NCBI GenBank assembly: GCA_945871425.1
Contig: CAMBVS010000025.1
Span: 1 to 49,885 of the forward strand
DNA: 49,885 nucleotides
Origin: Rhizobium sp. Q54
GTDB lineage: Bacteria > Pseudomonadota > Alphaproteobacteria > SHVZ01
Reading direction: 5' to 3'
In this document: one piece after another, positions 1 to 7,570 of the stretch
Position numbering within the stretch: position 1 is the first letter of the stretch
Layout: every line of letters starts with the position of its first letter
Made by a program: the position numbers and the translations under genes
The notes under the pieces: model-generated
What the model was told of the DNA's origin: nothing
The model's database searches: none
What the model saw: the letters and a program-made list of their open reading frames with translations, nothing else

Positions 1-2
1 AG

Positions 3-2084
3 GCCTACGACTACACCGCCAAGGGCAACCTGGTGGCGGTGATCTCCAACGGTACGGCGGTGCTCGGCCTCGGCGACCTCGGCCCGCTCGGCGCCAAGCC
101 GGTGATGGAGGGCAAGGCCGTCCTCTTCAAGCGCTTCGCCGACATCGACGGCATCGACCTCGAGGTCGACACCAAGGACGTCGACCAGTTCGTCAATGCC
201 ATCCGCTATCTCGGCAAGACCTGGGGCGGCATCAACCTCGAGGACATCAAGGCGCCGGAGTGCTTCATCATCGAGCAGCGCTTGCGCGAGCTGCTCGATA
301 TCCCGGTCTTCCACGACGACCAGCACGGCACCGCCATCGTCGCCGCCGCAGGCCTGCTCAACGCCCTCGACATCACCGGGCGCGATCTCAAATCGGCCCG
401 CATGGTGGTGAACGGCGCCGGCGCATCCTCGATCGCCTGCATCGAGCTCCTGAAGGCGATGGGCATGCCCCACGACGCCGTCACCATCTGCGACACCAAG
501 GGCGTGGTCTATCAGGGACGCACCGACGGCATGAACCAGTGGAAGTCGGCGCATGCGGTGCCGACCAAGGCCCGCACGCTCGAGGACGCGATCAAGGGCG
601 CCGACGTGGTCTTCGGCCTCTCGGCCAAGGGCGCGATCAGCCAGGCGATGGTCAAGTCGATGGCGGCGAAGCCGATCATCTTCGCCATGGCCAAACCCGA
701 TCCGGAGATCACGCCCGAGGACGAGCGCGCCGTGCGCTCGGACGCGATCGTGGCCACCGGCCGTTCGGACTACCCGAACCAGGTCAACAACGTGCTGGGC
801 TTCCCCTACATCTTCCGTGGTGCGCTGGACGTCCGCGCCAGCTCGATCAACGACGCGATGAAGATCGCCGCGGCGAATGCGTTGGCCGGTCTCGCCCGCG
901 AGGACGTGCCGGACGAGGTCGCCCGCTCGTATTCAGGCCGCAAGCTCAAATACGGCCCGGAATACATCATGCCGACGCCGTTCGACCCGCGCCTGATCGC
1001 CGCCGTCTCCTCCGCCGTCGCCCAGGCGGCAATGGATTCGGGCGTGGCCAGGAAGCCGATCGCCGACATGCGGGCATATCGCCAGAAGCTCTCGGCCCGC
1101 CTCGATCCGACCGCGGCCAGCCTGCAGGGCATCTTCGAGCGGGTGAGCGCCAATCCCAAGCGCGTGGTCTTCGCCGAGGGCGAGGAGGAGCGGGTGATCC
1201 GCGCCGCCATCACCTTCCGCAATGCCGGGTTCGGCAAGCCGATCCTGATCGGCCGCGACGACCGCATCCACGAGACGATGAAGACGGCCGGCCTCGACGG
1301 CACCGGCATCGAGATCCACAACGCCCGGCTCTCCAGCCACAACAAGGAATATACGGACTTCCTGTACAAGCGCCTGCAGCGGAGCGGCTACCTCCACCGC
1401 GACTGCCAGCGCCGGGTGAACCAGGACAGGAACGTGTTCGGCGCCTGCATGGTGGCCTTGGGCCATGCCGACGCGATGGTGACGGGGACGACGCGGAACT
1501 TCTGGACCTGCTACCAGGACATCACCCGCGTCATCGACCCGACGCCGGGCGAGATCGCCTTCGCCGTCTCGATCGTGGTCTCGCGCGGCCGCACGGTGTT
1601 CATGTCCGACACCTACGTGCACGAGCTGCCGACGCCAGACCAGCTCGCCGACATCGCCATACAGACCGCGGCGAAGGCCCGCCAGATGGGGCACGAACCG
1701 CGCGTGGCGCTGCTGTCCTTCTCCAACTTCGGCAACCCCAACCGTGAGAAGTCCTATCGGATCCGCGACGCGGTCGAGGTGCTGGACAAGCGCAAGGTGG
1801 ATTTCGAGTACGACGGCGAGATGTCGGCGGATGTGGCGCTCGACGACGATCTTCGGAAGCTCTACCCGTTCTGCCGGCTCACCGGCCCGGCCAACGTGCT
1901 GATCATGCCGGCGCTGCACACCGCCAACGTCGCCTACAAGCTGATGCAGAAGCTGGGCGGCGCCACCATCGTCGGCCCGCTGGTCATCGGGCTGTCGAAG
2001 CCGGTGCAGATCGTGCAGATGGGCGCCACCGTCTCCGACCTCGTCAACACCGCGGCGATCGCGGCCTACGACGCGATCGGGTGA
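3..2084 (+). CDS. maeB: NADP-dependent malic enzyme with C-terminal phosphotransacetylase-like domain (5' end outside window)
   Basis: Oxidatively decarboxylates malate to pyruvate with NAD(P), feeding gluconeogenesis or acetyl-CoA supply. The frame is open to the left edge and starts inside the malic domain, so roughly 60-70 N-terminal residues are missing; the first in-window start codon (GTG at 33) is not the real start. Visible are the substrate-domain stretch [17 protein letters not shown], the metal/substrate motif [10 protein letters not shown] (about nt 307-336) and the nucleotide-binding loop VVNGAGASS (about nt 406-432). From about nt 1110 to the end lies a phosphate acetyl/butyryltransferase-like domain ([16 protein letters not shown], and [17 protein letters not shown] near the end). 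That is the MaeB architecture; in this family the PTA part is usually regulatory (acetyl-CoA sensing) rather than catalytic. It converges on the HPt-like gene at 2092, only 7 bp away. Confidence 0.95.
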   Translation, partial: AYDYTAKGNLVAVISNGTAVLGLGDLGPLGAKPVMEGKAVLFKRFADIDGIDLEVDTKDVDQFVNAIRYLGKTWGGINLEDIKAPECFIIEQRLRELLDIPVFHDDQHGTAIVAAAGLLNALDITGRDLKSARMVVNGAGASSIACIELLKAMGMPHDAVTICDTKGVVYQGRTDGMNQWKSAHAVPTKARTLEDAIKGADVVFGLSAKGAISQAMVKSMAAKPIIFAMAKPDPEITPEDERAVRSDAIVATGRSDYPNQVNNVLGFPYIFRGALDVRASSINDAMKIAAANALAGLAREDVPDEVARSYSGRKLKYGPEYIMPTPFDPRLIAAVSSAVAQAAMDSGVARKPIADMRAYRQKLSARLDPTAASLQGIFERVSANPKRVVFAEGEEERVIRAAITFRNAGFGKPILIGRDDRIHETMKTAGLDGTGIEIHNARLSSHNKEYTDFLYKRLQRSGYLHRDCQRRVNQDRNVFGACMVALGHADAMVTGTTRNFWTCYQDITRVIDPTPGEIAFAVSIVVSRGRTVFMSDTYVHELPTPDQLADIAIQTAAKARQMGHEPRVALLSFSNFGNPNREKSYRIRDAVEVLDKRKVDFEYDGEMSADVALDDDLRKLYPFCRLTGPANVLIMPALHTANVAYKLMQKLGGATIVGPLVIGLSKPVQIVQMGATVSDLVNTAAIAAYDAIG

Positions 2085-2091
2085 GGAGCGC

Positions 2092-2646
2092 CTAGCCCGC
2101 CTGCTCCGGCAGCGCCTTGGCGACGATGCTCTTCAAGCCGTCGATGAGCGCGCGCTCGGTCGGTCCGCCCTTGCCCTTGACGTCCTTCGCCATCAGGAGG
2201 CGGAGCGCCTCGACGTGGAACTGCACGGCCGGAAGCGCCGTCTTGGGATCGTCGGCGAGGCGGCGGTTCGCCTTCTTCATGTCGTCGAGGAAGTCGATCA
2301 GCGAGTGCGCCACCTCGGTCACCAGGGGATAGCCCATGGTGGCGGCCTGGCCCTTGAGGTTGAGGCCGACGCGCATCAGCTCGGGCCGGAACTCGTCGGC
2401 CTTGGTCGGCGCCTGGCGCATCGCGGCTGCGATGCCGGCGATCTCGGCGACATCGGCATTGGCGATGTCGGCATAGTTCTTGGCGAGGCCGGAAACCACG
2501 CTCATCCCGGCCTCCACCATCTCGTCCATGGTCTTGCCGCCGGGGGCGGATGCCCGGATCTTCAGGAGGTTCGGCGGCGTGAACACCTCCGCCTTCGCCA
2601 CCTCGCCGTCCTGCTTCTTGGTTTCGTCGCTGTTCGCCATGCCCAT
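2092..2646 (-). CDS. HPt-like/CheE-like helical protein, putative partner of the adjacent response regulator
   Basis: A 184-residue soluble protein, predicted mostly helical, without signal peptide or membrane segment. I do not recognise a catalytic domain. The length, the helical periodicity and a His in an amphipathic stretch (TEVAHSLIDFLDDM, about residue 113) recall histidine-phosphotransfer proteins. Proteins of this kind sit beside stand-alone CheY-like regulators in alphaproteobacteria, sometimes annotated CheE. It lies 6 bp downstream of the response-regulator gene on the same strand, so the two are probably cotranscribed and the protein probably exchanges phosphate with, or scaffolds, that regulator. 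The charged N-terminus (DETKKQDGEVAKAE) looks disordered. The HPt role is inference; without an alignment the phosphoacceptor His is only a guess. Confidence 0.55.
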   Translation of the reverse strand: MGMANSDETKKQDGEVAKAEVFTPPNLLKIRASAPGGKTMDEMVEAGMSVVSGLAKNYADIANADVAEIAGIAAAMRQAPTKADEFRPELMRVGLNLKGQAATMGYPLVTEVAHSLIDFLDDMKKANRRLADDPKTALPAVQFHVEALRLLMAKDVKGKGGPTERALIDGLKSIVAKALPEQAG

Positions 2647-2652
2647 GTCGCC

Positions 2653-3294
2653 TTAAGCCGCTGCTTCCTTGCCGTCGTCCTTGAGGAGCGCCTTGATCTC
2701 GTCCTGGCTCAAGGCGCCGCCGGGAAGCAGGCCTTCCGGATGCGGCGGCGAGTCCTGGGCCGGCTGCGGCACGCCGCGGCGCTCCTGGCCCTGGAACGCC
2801 TGGTCGGTGTGCCGGCGCCGGTCGGGGCCGATGAACTTGGAGGAGCGCACGAAGGCGCGCTGATTGTCGATCACCGAGCAGAAGCGCACCAGCAGCGTCT
2901 TCGCCGAGATCGGCTTGGCCAGGAACTCGGTGACGCCGACGTCGCGGGCCTGCTTGACCTGGCTGACCTCGGTATGGGCCGAGACCATGATGATCGGCAG
3001 GAAGGGATTGGGGGTCTCGGGCGAAATGCGGAGGTGCTTCGTGAATTCATAGCCGTCCATCGGCGTCATCGGACCGTCGACGATGACGAGGTCGACATGG
3101 CGCTCGCGCATCAGATTGATCGCGCTCTGGCCATCGGCTGCCTCGTAGATCGTGCGAAAGCCGAAGCTCCGCGCCAGACCCACGAGCAGGCTCCGCATGT
3201 ACTTGCTGGGATCGGCGATCAGCAGGCTGATTCGCTCGAAATTGTAAGTCGCGGTCACCGTGACGGACCCGAAAGCTGCCGATGGGACGGGCAT
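2653..3294 (-). CDS. Stand-alone CheY-like response regulator with C-terminal tail
   Basis: A receiver domain spans about residues 20-145: phosphoacceptor Asp73 in DLVIVDGPMTPMDG, the switch Ser105 (MVSAHT) and conserved Lys127 (FLAKPIS). The first acidic position reads IADPS (Asp28), so one of the usual two acidic residues is replaced by Ala. No DNA-binding or enzymatic output domain follows. Instead there is a basic/proline-rich linker of about 70 residues (GPDRRRHTDQ, PQPAQDSPPHPEG) and a short helical tail ending LSQDEIKALLKDDGKEAAA, which could be a docking segment. The C-terminal tail resembles those of alphaproteobacterial motility or chemotaxis-associated regulators. A GTG about 12 codons in is an alternative start. 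It is followed after 6 bp by the HPt-like gene, consistent with a two-gene signalling operon. Confidence 0.85.
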   Translation of the reverse strand: MPVPSAAFGSVTVTATYNFERISLLIADPSKYMRSLLVGLARSFGFRTIYEAADGQSAINLMRERHVDLVIVDGPMTPMDGYEFTKHLRISPETPNPFLPIIMVSAHTEVSQVKQARDVGVTEFLAKPISAKTLLVRFCSVIDNQRAFVRSSKFIGPDRRRHTDQAFQGQERRGVPQPAQDSPPHPEGLLPGGALSQDEIKALLKDDGKEAAA

Positions 3295-3371
3295 TCGGCG
3301 ACGGGGCCTTGAGCACCGCCGACCCCATCATCTAACGTCCGAATCCGAGCTTTTGTCGAGCCCTTTGGGGA

Positions 3372-3403
3372 ATTAATGCAAAGGTCTCTGATATTATTGT
3401 CAA
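3372..3403 (-). promoter_or_regulatory. Possible promoter of the response-regulator operon in an AT-rich gap
   Basis: The 128-bp gap between the response regulator (start 3294) and the divergent small gene (start 3423) is strikingly AT-rich for this DNA. Read on the minus strand it holds a perfect TTGACA at 3398-3403 and a weak AT-rich -10-like stretch (TGCATTAAT) about 17-20 bp downstream. The -35 box is clear, the -10 poor, so the exact promoter is uncertain. Confidence 0.35.
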
Positions 3404-3422
3404 TTAGTAGTTAGCCGGCGCG

Positions 3423-3653
3423 ATGGCGACGGCCCATCAAATCCTTCTCTCGGCGATCGAGGCGGTCTTGGGACCGGGAAGCGACGTCGGCCGATACTTG
3501 GCGCGCGCCATGGAATCCGACGATCCCCTGGACCTGCTCCTGGCGCAGGCGGCGTTCCAGGATCTCGATGCTGGGCAGAAGACGGCGATCGCCGTCCGGG
3601 TGGACGCCGATGCCGAGAGCGAGATCCAGCGGCGGAAGGAGCGGCGGGGCTGA
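3423..3653 (+). CDS. Small hypothetical protein (76 aa)
   Basis: I do not recognise this protein. It is 76 residues, acidic in the middle and basic at the end (EIQRRKERRG), with a hydrophobic stretch DPLDLLLAQAAFQDL but no membrane helix or signal peptide. Third codon positions are almost all G or C, as in neighbouring genes, which favours real coding. It follows the AT-rich promoter-like region and reads divergently from the response regulator. It converges on ptsN, whose stop is 15 bp further on. Upstream of the ATG there is only a weak ribosome-binding site. Function unknown. Confidence 0.5.
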   Translation: MATAHQILLSAIEAVLGPGSDVGRYLARAMESDDPLDLLLAQAAFQDLDAGQKTAIAVRVDADAESEIQRRKERRG

Positions 3654-3668
3654 GGTTCCGCCGGCAGA

Positions 3669-4130
3669 TCAGGCGGCGGAGGCGTGACTCTCGGTGAGCA
3701 GCGCGTAGATCGCATCCGCGCTGTCGCAGCCGCGAAGCTTGGCGCAGATGGAGCGGTCGCGCAGCAGGCGCGAGACCCGGGCCAGCGCCTTCAGGTGATC
3801 GGCGCCCGCGGCCTCCGGGGCCAAGAGGAGGAAGATCAGATCGACCGGCTGCTCGTCGACCGAATCGAAGGCGATCGGCTTTTCGAGCCGGGCGAAGAGC
3901 CCGACCAGGCGCCCGAGCTTGGCGAACCGGCTGTGGGGGATGGCGATGCCCATCCCGACGCCGGTGGTTCCCAGGCGCTCGCGCTCAAGCAAGGCATCGA
4001 AGATCTCGCGCTCGTCCAGCGTCGAGAGGTCGGAGGCCTTTTTCGCAAGCTCCTGTAGAGCCTGCTTCTTGCTGCTCGCCTTGAGGCTCGGCACGACGCC
4101 GGCCGGGGTGACGAGATCGGCAATCTCCAT
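3669..4130 (-). CDS. ptsN: Nitrogen PTS EIIA component PtsN
   Basis: Phosphoacceptor protein of the nitrogen phosphotransferase system (PtsP-PtsO-PtsN), a regulatory relay rather than a sugar importer. 153 residues from the ATG at 4130 form one EIIA-Fru/Ntr domain: LGTTGVGMGIAIPHSRF carries the phosphorylatable His66, followed by the family's PVDLIFLLLAPE strand and DHLKALARVSRLLRD helix. A TTG five codons upstream keeps the frame open, but the ATG gives the usual family length. ptsN normally follows rpoN and raiA/hpf in alphaproteobacteria. Here it is on the same strand as rpoN but 6.4 kb downstream of it and no raiA is visible, suggesting insertion of the intervening block. Confidence 0.93.
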   Translation of the reverse strand: MEIADLVTPAGVVPSLKASSKKQALQELAKKASDLSTLDEREIFDALLERERLGTTGVGMGIAIPHSRFAKLGRLVGLFARLEKPIAFDSVDEQPVDLIFLLLAPEAAGADHLKALARVSRLLRDRSICAKLRGCDSADAIYALLTESHASAA

Positions 4131-4453
4131 GACGCGCTGTCCCAACCTTGAGCCCCATCCTACCGCGACGTCTTCATTGCCCGGACGTTGCCGGGCCGCA
4201 GCCGGTCGGATTAGGTTTATCCTTTTGATGTCGTTGGACTATTTCTGTCCGCTGTGGCGCTCTCGCAACCCCCTGCCCGCCTTTCCCTCCGTATTCTCGG
4301 ATGGGGTCTCGGCGGCGGCGGCGGACCATAGTGAGAGGGTCCCGCCAAGTCAAGGCTGCGCCAGTCAGCCGTGCCGGGCCCTCGCCCGGTGGCAAGATCC
4401 CGTGCGTCCAATAGCCTGTGGGCTTTTTACTGCACTTATGGTTCTCCTTGTTC
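4131..4453. other. Gene-free gap between ptsN and the sensor fragment
   Basis: No convincing gene on either strand. It contains two small GC hairpins, GCCCGG/CCGGGC at 4179-4196 and CCGGGC/GCCCGG at 4374-4389. A short AGCC/GGCT stem followed by TTTTT lies near 4408-4429. This is the left junction of the block that separates ptsN from rpoN, and no direct repeats or attachment site stood out. Confidence 0.6.
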
Positions 4454-5104
4454 ATGTTTCCGGCCCGCCGCTTCGCTCTCTTCGCCGCCATCCTGCTCGT
4501 GGCCCTCGGGGCCGCGCTCTCGTGGTTCCTCGACCGGACGGCGAGGGAGCAGGCGCTGTCCCTTGCCGAGCAGCAGAACATCGGGCTGTCGCGGACGCTG
4601 GCGAGCACGCTCCGCCTCGACATCCGCCAGTTCCTGACCGATGCCCGCACCACGGACGTCCAGGCGCTCCGCAACGGTCCGCGCGCCGCGAGCTTCCGCA
4701 CCCAGCTCCAGCTCCATCTCGTCGGGCTTCCCATCGCCAAGGTGAAGATCTACGACGCGCGCGGCCTCACCGTGTTCTCGACCGAGGGCGTGCAGATCGG
4801 CAGCGACGCCAGCGGCAATGCCGGCTTCAAGATGGCGCTGGCCGGCGGCGTCGCCACCGAGCTCACCTTCCGCAACCAGTTCAGCGCCTTCGACGACATC
4901 GTCGTCGATCGCAACCTGCTGTCGAGCTACGTGCCGATCGCCGACTTCGCCGGTCGCATCGACAGCGTGTTCGAACTCTACCAGGACGTGACCGACCTGC
5001 TCACCAGCCTCGACCGCACCCGGCTCGTCCGCGACGCGGCGATCTTCGGCTCGCTCGCGGTCGTCTATCTGCTGCTGCTGCTGGCGCTGCGCCGGCGAGG
5101 CTAG
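4454..5104 (+). CDS. Membrane-anchored extracytoplasmic sensor domain lacking an output domain (probably truncated)
   Basis: 216 residues from the ATG at 4454 (a GTG at 4418 would add 12). An N-terminal membrane helix (RFALFAAILLVALGAALSWF) is followed by about 165 residues of extracytoplasmic alpha/beta sequence. This resembles the double-PDC/CHASE-type sensor modules of histidine kinases and diguanylate cyclases (VKIYDARGLTVFSTEGVQIG). A second membrane helix (IFGSLAVVYLLLLLALRRRG) ends immediately at the stop codon. A receptor of this design should continue into HAMP, kinase or GGDEF domains, but none is present in any frame before the convergent cyclase 10 bp away. I read it as the sensor half of a broken receptor, although a stand-alone sensor subunit cannot be excluded. 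No strong ribosome-binding site is visible. Confidence 0.6.
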   Translation: MFPARRFALFAAILLVALGAALSWFLDRTAREQALSLAEQQNIGLSRTLASTLRLDIRQFLTDARTTDVQALRNGPRAASFRTQLQLHLVGLPIAKVKIYDARGLTVFSTEGVQIGSDASGNAGFKMALAGGVATELTFRNQFSAFDDIVVDRNLLSSYVPIADFAGRIDSVFELYQDVTDLLTSLDRTRLVRDAAIFGSLAVVYLLLLLALRRRG

Positions 5105-5114
5105 GCCGGGACGG

Positions 5115-6857
5115 TTACTTGAGACCGGCTTTCTTCAGGTCGTCCTTGACCTGCTCGATCCATGCCGCGTCGGCCGTCGGCTGTCGGACGGCCCACCCGT
5201 CGACCGTGAACAGCGGATCAAGCCGCATCACTTCATCGGCGGTCGTACGGGCGTCGTCGAAGCGTCCGAGGCGGCTCTGCACGCTGGCGAGGCCGATAAG
5301 CGCGCGGACGAAGCCGGGATCCCGGCGGATGACGGTGTTGAACGCACTTGCGGCCTCGTCTAGGCGGCGCGTGCGCAGATAGGCCCAGGCGAGATTGTTG
5401 CGAAGCCACAGCGGCGCAAAGGGGTTCATCTGCATCGCCCGCTCGTAGCAGAGCATCGCGTTCTCGGCCTGGCCGGCATAGGCGTAGATGAGGCCCAGCA
5501 TCGCCATCATCTCCGCATCGCCGCGCGACAGCGAGATCGCATGGCGCATCGTTTCGATGGCCTCGTCGTAGCGGCGTTGAAGGACGAGGATGTAGGCACC
5601 GAGGCCATGCGTATCCGGATAGGTGCGACCGAGATGGAGCGCGCGCTGGTGCAGCGCGAGAAGCGTCGGCCAGGTTGCCTCGGGGGTGGGATTCCAGCCG
5701 TGACGGATGTCGTCCATCAGGGCGTAGCCGAGCGTGACCGTCGCTGCCAGGTAGCTGGGATCATGGGCAAGGGCGGTCCGGAACAGACGCTCGGCTTCGC
5801 GATGGCCGGTACGCGTCACTTCGCGCGCCTTCTCGCGGCCTCGCTGGAAGGTCTCCCAGGCGCGGGTATCCGAGGTGCCGCTGTTCCACAGCCTCGCGCG
5901 CTCGCCCTCCGTCAGCGTCACCTGGAGTGCGGTCGTGACCTCCCGGGCGATGCCATCGGGCATCTTGAAGGTGCGGTCGAGGTCGGCTTCGCTGCGGTCG
6001 CTCCAGGCAATCCGGCGGGTGCGGCTCTCGACCAACTGCGCGCTCAGCCGGAACCGCCCGTCACTCACGAGCCCGGTGCCGGTCAGCCGGTAATGATGGG
6101 GGCGGGCTTCGATTTCGCGGGTGTTCTCGGGACTTGCCGCCAGGTCGCCGCGGATGAGCAGGATGCCGGCGACCGAAGACAGCATCGAGGTGAGTTCCTC
6201 GGTGATCATGTCGCAGGCCTTGCGCGCGGATCGGCCGCCGCCGAGGACCCGGAACGGATGAATCTCGATCGACGGGCGTTCGTAGCCGAGGCCGGCATCG
6301 TCGGGCCTGGGCGAGGCTGTCTTCGGTCGGGCCGCTTTCGGCGCGAGCCGGTAGGCGCGGATGCGGCCCGATATGTTCTTCAGGCTGTGCTCGCCGGCGA
6401 AGATGAAGTCCGCATCGACTCTGTCGCGGACGAGATCGTGGACCGCGCCGGAAACGAGGATGCCGCCGGGCTCGGCCAAGGCCTGAAGCCGGGCCGCGAT
6501 GTTGACGCCGTCACCGTGGATGTCGCCGTCGACGTCGTAGACGTCGCCGAGGTTTACGCCGATCCGGTAGGATAGGCCGTCCTCGCGCGAGCCGTCGTTC
6601 CGACGCGCGATCGCTTCCTGAATGCGGAGCGCGGCGGTCACCGCATCCGTGCTGCTGGAGAAGTCGGTAAGGAAGGAGTCGCCCTGGGTGCCGACGACGC
6701 GTCCGCCGAGCTCCTCGACGATGCCGGACATCAGGCGGCGGCAATCGACCAGCGTGGCCAACGCTTCGCGCTCTCGGCCGCTCAGCGCCTTGCTGTAGCC
6801 GACCGCGTCAGCCATCAGGATGGCCGTCAACCGGCCCCGGCCGGTCTTTTTCAGCAC
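5115..6857 (-). CDS. Class III nucleotide cyclase-domain protein with TolB-like and TPR regions
   Basis: 580 residues. The N-terminal cyclase homology domain has both metal aspartates (Asp17 in MADAVGYS, Asp60 in GDSFL) and the Asn/Arg pair of the transition state (VNIAAR, Asn119 and Arg123). At the purine-specifying Lys position (three residues before Gly-Asp) it reads VVGTQGD, so that lysine is replaced by Gly; product and activity are therefore uncertain. Residues about 190-315 resemble the TolB-like domain common in these proteins, and about 340-560 form TPR repeats (EAERLFRTALAHDPSYLAA, NAMLCYERAMQMNPFAPLW). No membrane helix, so cytoplasmic. Start GTG at 6857 is preceded by a G-rich Shine-Dalgarno-like tract. 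Such cyclase-TPR proteins are abundant in Rhizobiales/Rhodospirillales. It converges on the truncated sensor. Confidence 0.85.
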   Translation of the reverse strand: MLKKTGRGRLTAILMADAVGYSKALSGREREALATLVDCRRLMSGIVEELGGRVVGTQGDSFLTDFSSSTDAVTAALRIQEAIARRNDGSREDGLSYRIGVNLGDVYDVDGDIHGDGVNIAARLQALAEPGGILVSGAVHDLVRDRVDADFIFAGEHSLKNISGRIRAYRLAPKAARPKTASPRPDDAGLGYERPSIEIHPFRVLGGGRSARKACDMITEELTSMLSSVAGILLIRGDLAASPENTREIEARPHHYRLTGTGLVSDGRFRLSAQLVESRTRRIAWSDRSEADLDRTFKMPDGIAREVTTALQVTLTEGERARLWNSGTSDTRAWETFQRGREKAREVTRTGHREAERLFRTALAHDPSYLAATVTLGYALMDDIRHGWNPTPEATWPTLLALHQRALHLGRTYPDTHGLGAYILVLQRRYDEAIETMRHAISLSRGDAEMMAMLGLIYAYAGQAENAMLCYERAMQMNPFAPLWLRNNLAWAYLRTRRLDEAASAFNTVIRRDPGFVRALIGLASVQSRLGRFDDARTTADEVMRLDPLFTVDGWAVRQPTADAAWIEQVKDDLKKAGLK

Positions 6858-6970
6858 CCCAAACCCCCACCCGCTTGGCGCCGAGCTTCACGCCCCAGAC
6901 GCTATTTCGAGTAGGGATAGCACATTTTCGCTAACGTTGGCGTGTACGCGGCGCGACGTCCGAAACCGTG

Positions 6971-7014
6971 ACCGGCGAGCGACGGGCAAAGCCCCCGCTC
7001 GGCCGCGGGCCGGT
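6971..7014 (-). other. Stable hairpin just after the precursor gene
   Basis: A long imperfect hairpin starts one base after the precursor stop codon. The outer stem is ACCGGC with GCCGGT, and the inner stem is GAGCGGGGGC with GCCCGTCGCTC around a TTT loop. There is no T-run, so it is not a classic intrinsic terminator; it could protect the 3' end of the short transcript or act with Rho. Confidence 0.35.
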
Positions 7015-7015
7015 G

Positions 7016-7339
7016 TCAGCACTCCGAGCAGCAGCGGATCAGATGCGCCGCGAGGAGGGTGAGGTCGATGTCGTCGCGTGTCGCGTCGAACCGCGGGATA
7101 GGGAAGTGAAACACTCCACCATCCAGCTCCGAATGCGAGAAGGCGGTGACGTTGGCGGTAGTGATGAGGCCCTTCTGTCGGAGCACCCAGGTCGGCCTCT
7201 CCTTGAGGTCATCCATCTTCGTGCCCAAGGCGCCTTGGGCCCAGGCTTCGATCATGATCTCCTTCATCTTCACCACATAGTCCGGCGCTGACTTGCCGGG
7301 GATTATCTGAAGCCAGTCCTTGGACTTTGGCATCGTCAT
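7016..7339 (-). CDS. Putative RiPP precursor with nitrile-hydratase-like leader (NHLP) and Cys-rich C-terminus
   Basis: A 107-residue protein ending LTLLAAHLIRCCSEC. The middle follows the nitrile hydratase alpha-derived leader pattern of TOMM precursors. KEIMIEAWAQGALGTKM matches the helix normally reading liakAWadpaFrarL, ERPTWVLRQKGL matches the aDPraaLaemGi segment, and VFHFPIPR matches the lhLvLPpaP strand. The last helix (DIDLTLLAAHL) replaces the usual eLsdeeLeavAGG, followed by a short tail with three Cys and one Ser as the likely core. The start is well supported: ATG at 7339 preceded by GGTGGGAG at good spacing. Only 18 of 107 codons end in A/T, so the frame is coding. It is divergent from the YcaO gene, whose product would be its modifying enzyme. 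The NHLP assignment is by eye, without a profile search. Confidence 0.65.
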   Translation of the reverse strand: MTMPKSKDWLQIIPGKSAPDYVVKMKEIMIEAWAQGALGTKMDDLKERPTWVLRQKGLITTANVTAFSHSELDGGVFHFPIPRFDATRDDIDLTLLAAHLIRCCSEC

Positions 7340-7354
7340 CGGTCGCTCCCACCT

Positions 7355-7570
7355 TCAGTTACCCTGTTGACGCCCCTGCCGCTCGGCGGCGGCGTCGATA
7401 AAGCCACTACCGAAGACGCGGGGCGGCGGCATCCCCCAGATGAAGGATGGCGCTGCCACGGCGGTCGGCGAAAGTGACGCCGCTGGCATTGGACGAGAGA
7501 TGTCAGCCCCGGTGCGCGCGGTCGGGATTTCCGCCGATCTCGTCTGTGGGGTCGTATCGACAATGGTCAC
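7355..7570 (-). CDS. Questionable small gene (71 aa) upstream of the precursor, overlapping the 5' end of the YcaO gene
   Basis: An open frame of 71 codons begins with GTG at 7570 and stops 15 bp before the precursor start. The product is Pro/Ala-rich with a segment FIWGMPPPRVFGSGFIDAA, and I do not recognise it. About 72% of its codons end in G/C, no better than the overlapping YcaO frame, so coding bias does not decide between them. If real, it would be cotranscribed ahead of the precursor and the YcaO protein would have to start at 7563 rather than 7500, leaving no room for a divergent promoter. I consider it less likely than the longer YcaO reading. Confidence 0.2.
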   Translation of the reverse strand: MTIVDTTPQTRSAEIPTARTGADISRPMPAASLSPTAVAAPSFIWGMPPPRVFGSGFIDAAAERQGRQQGN

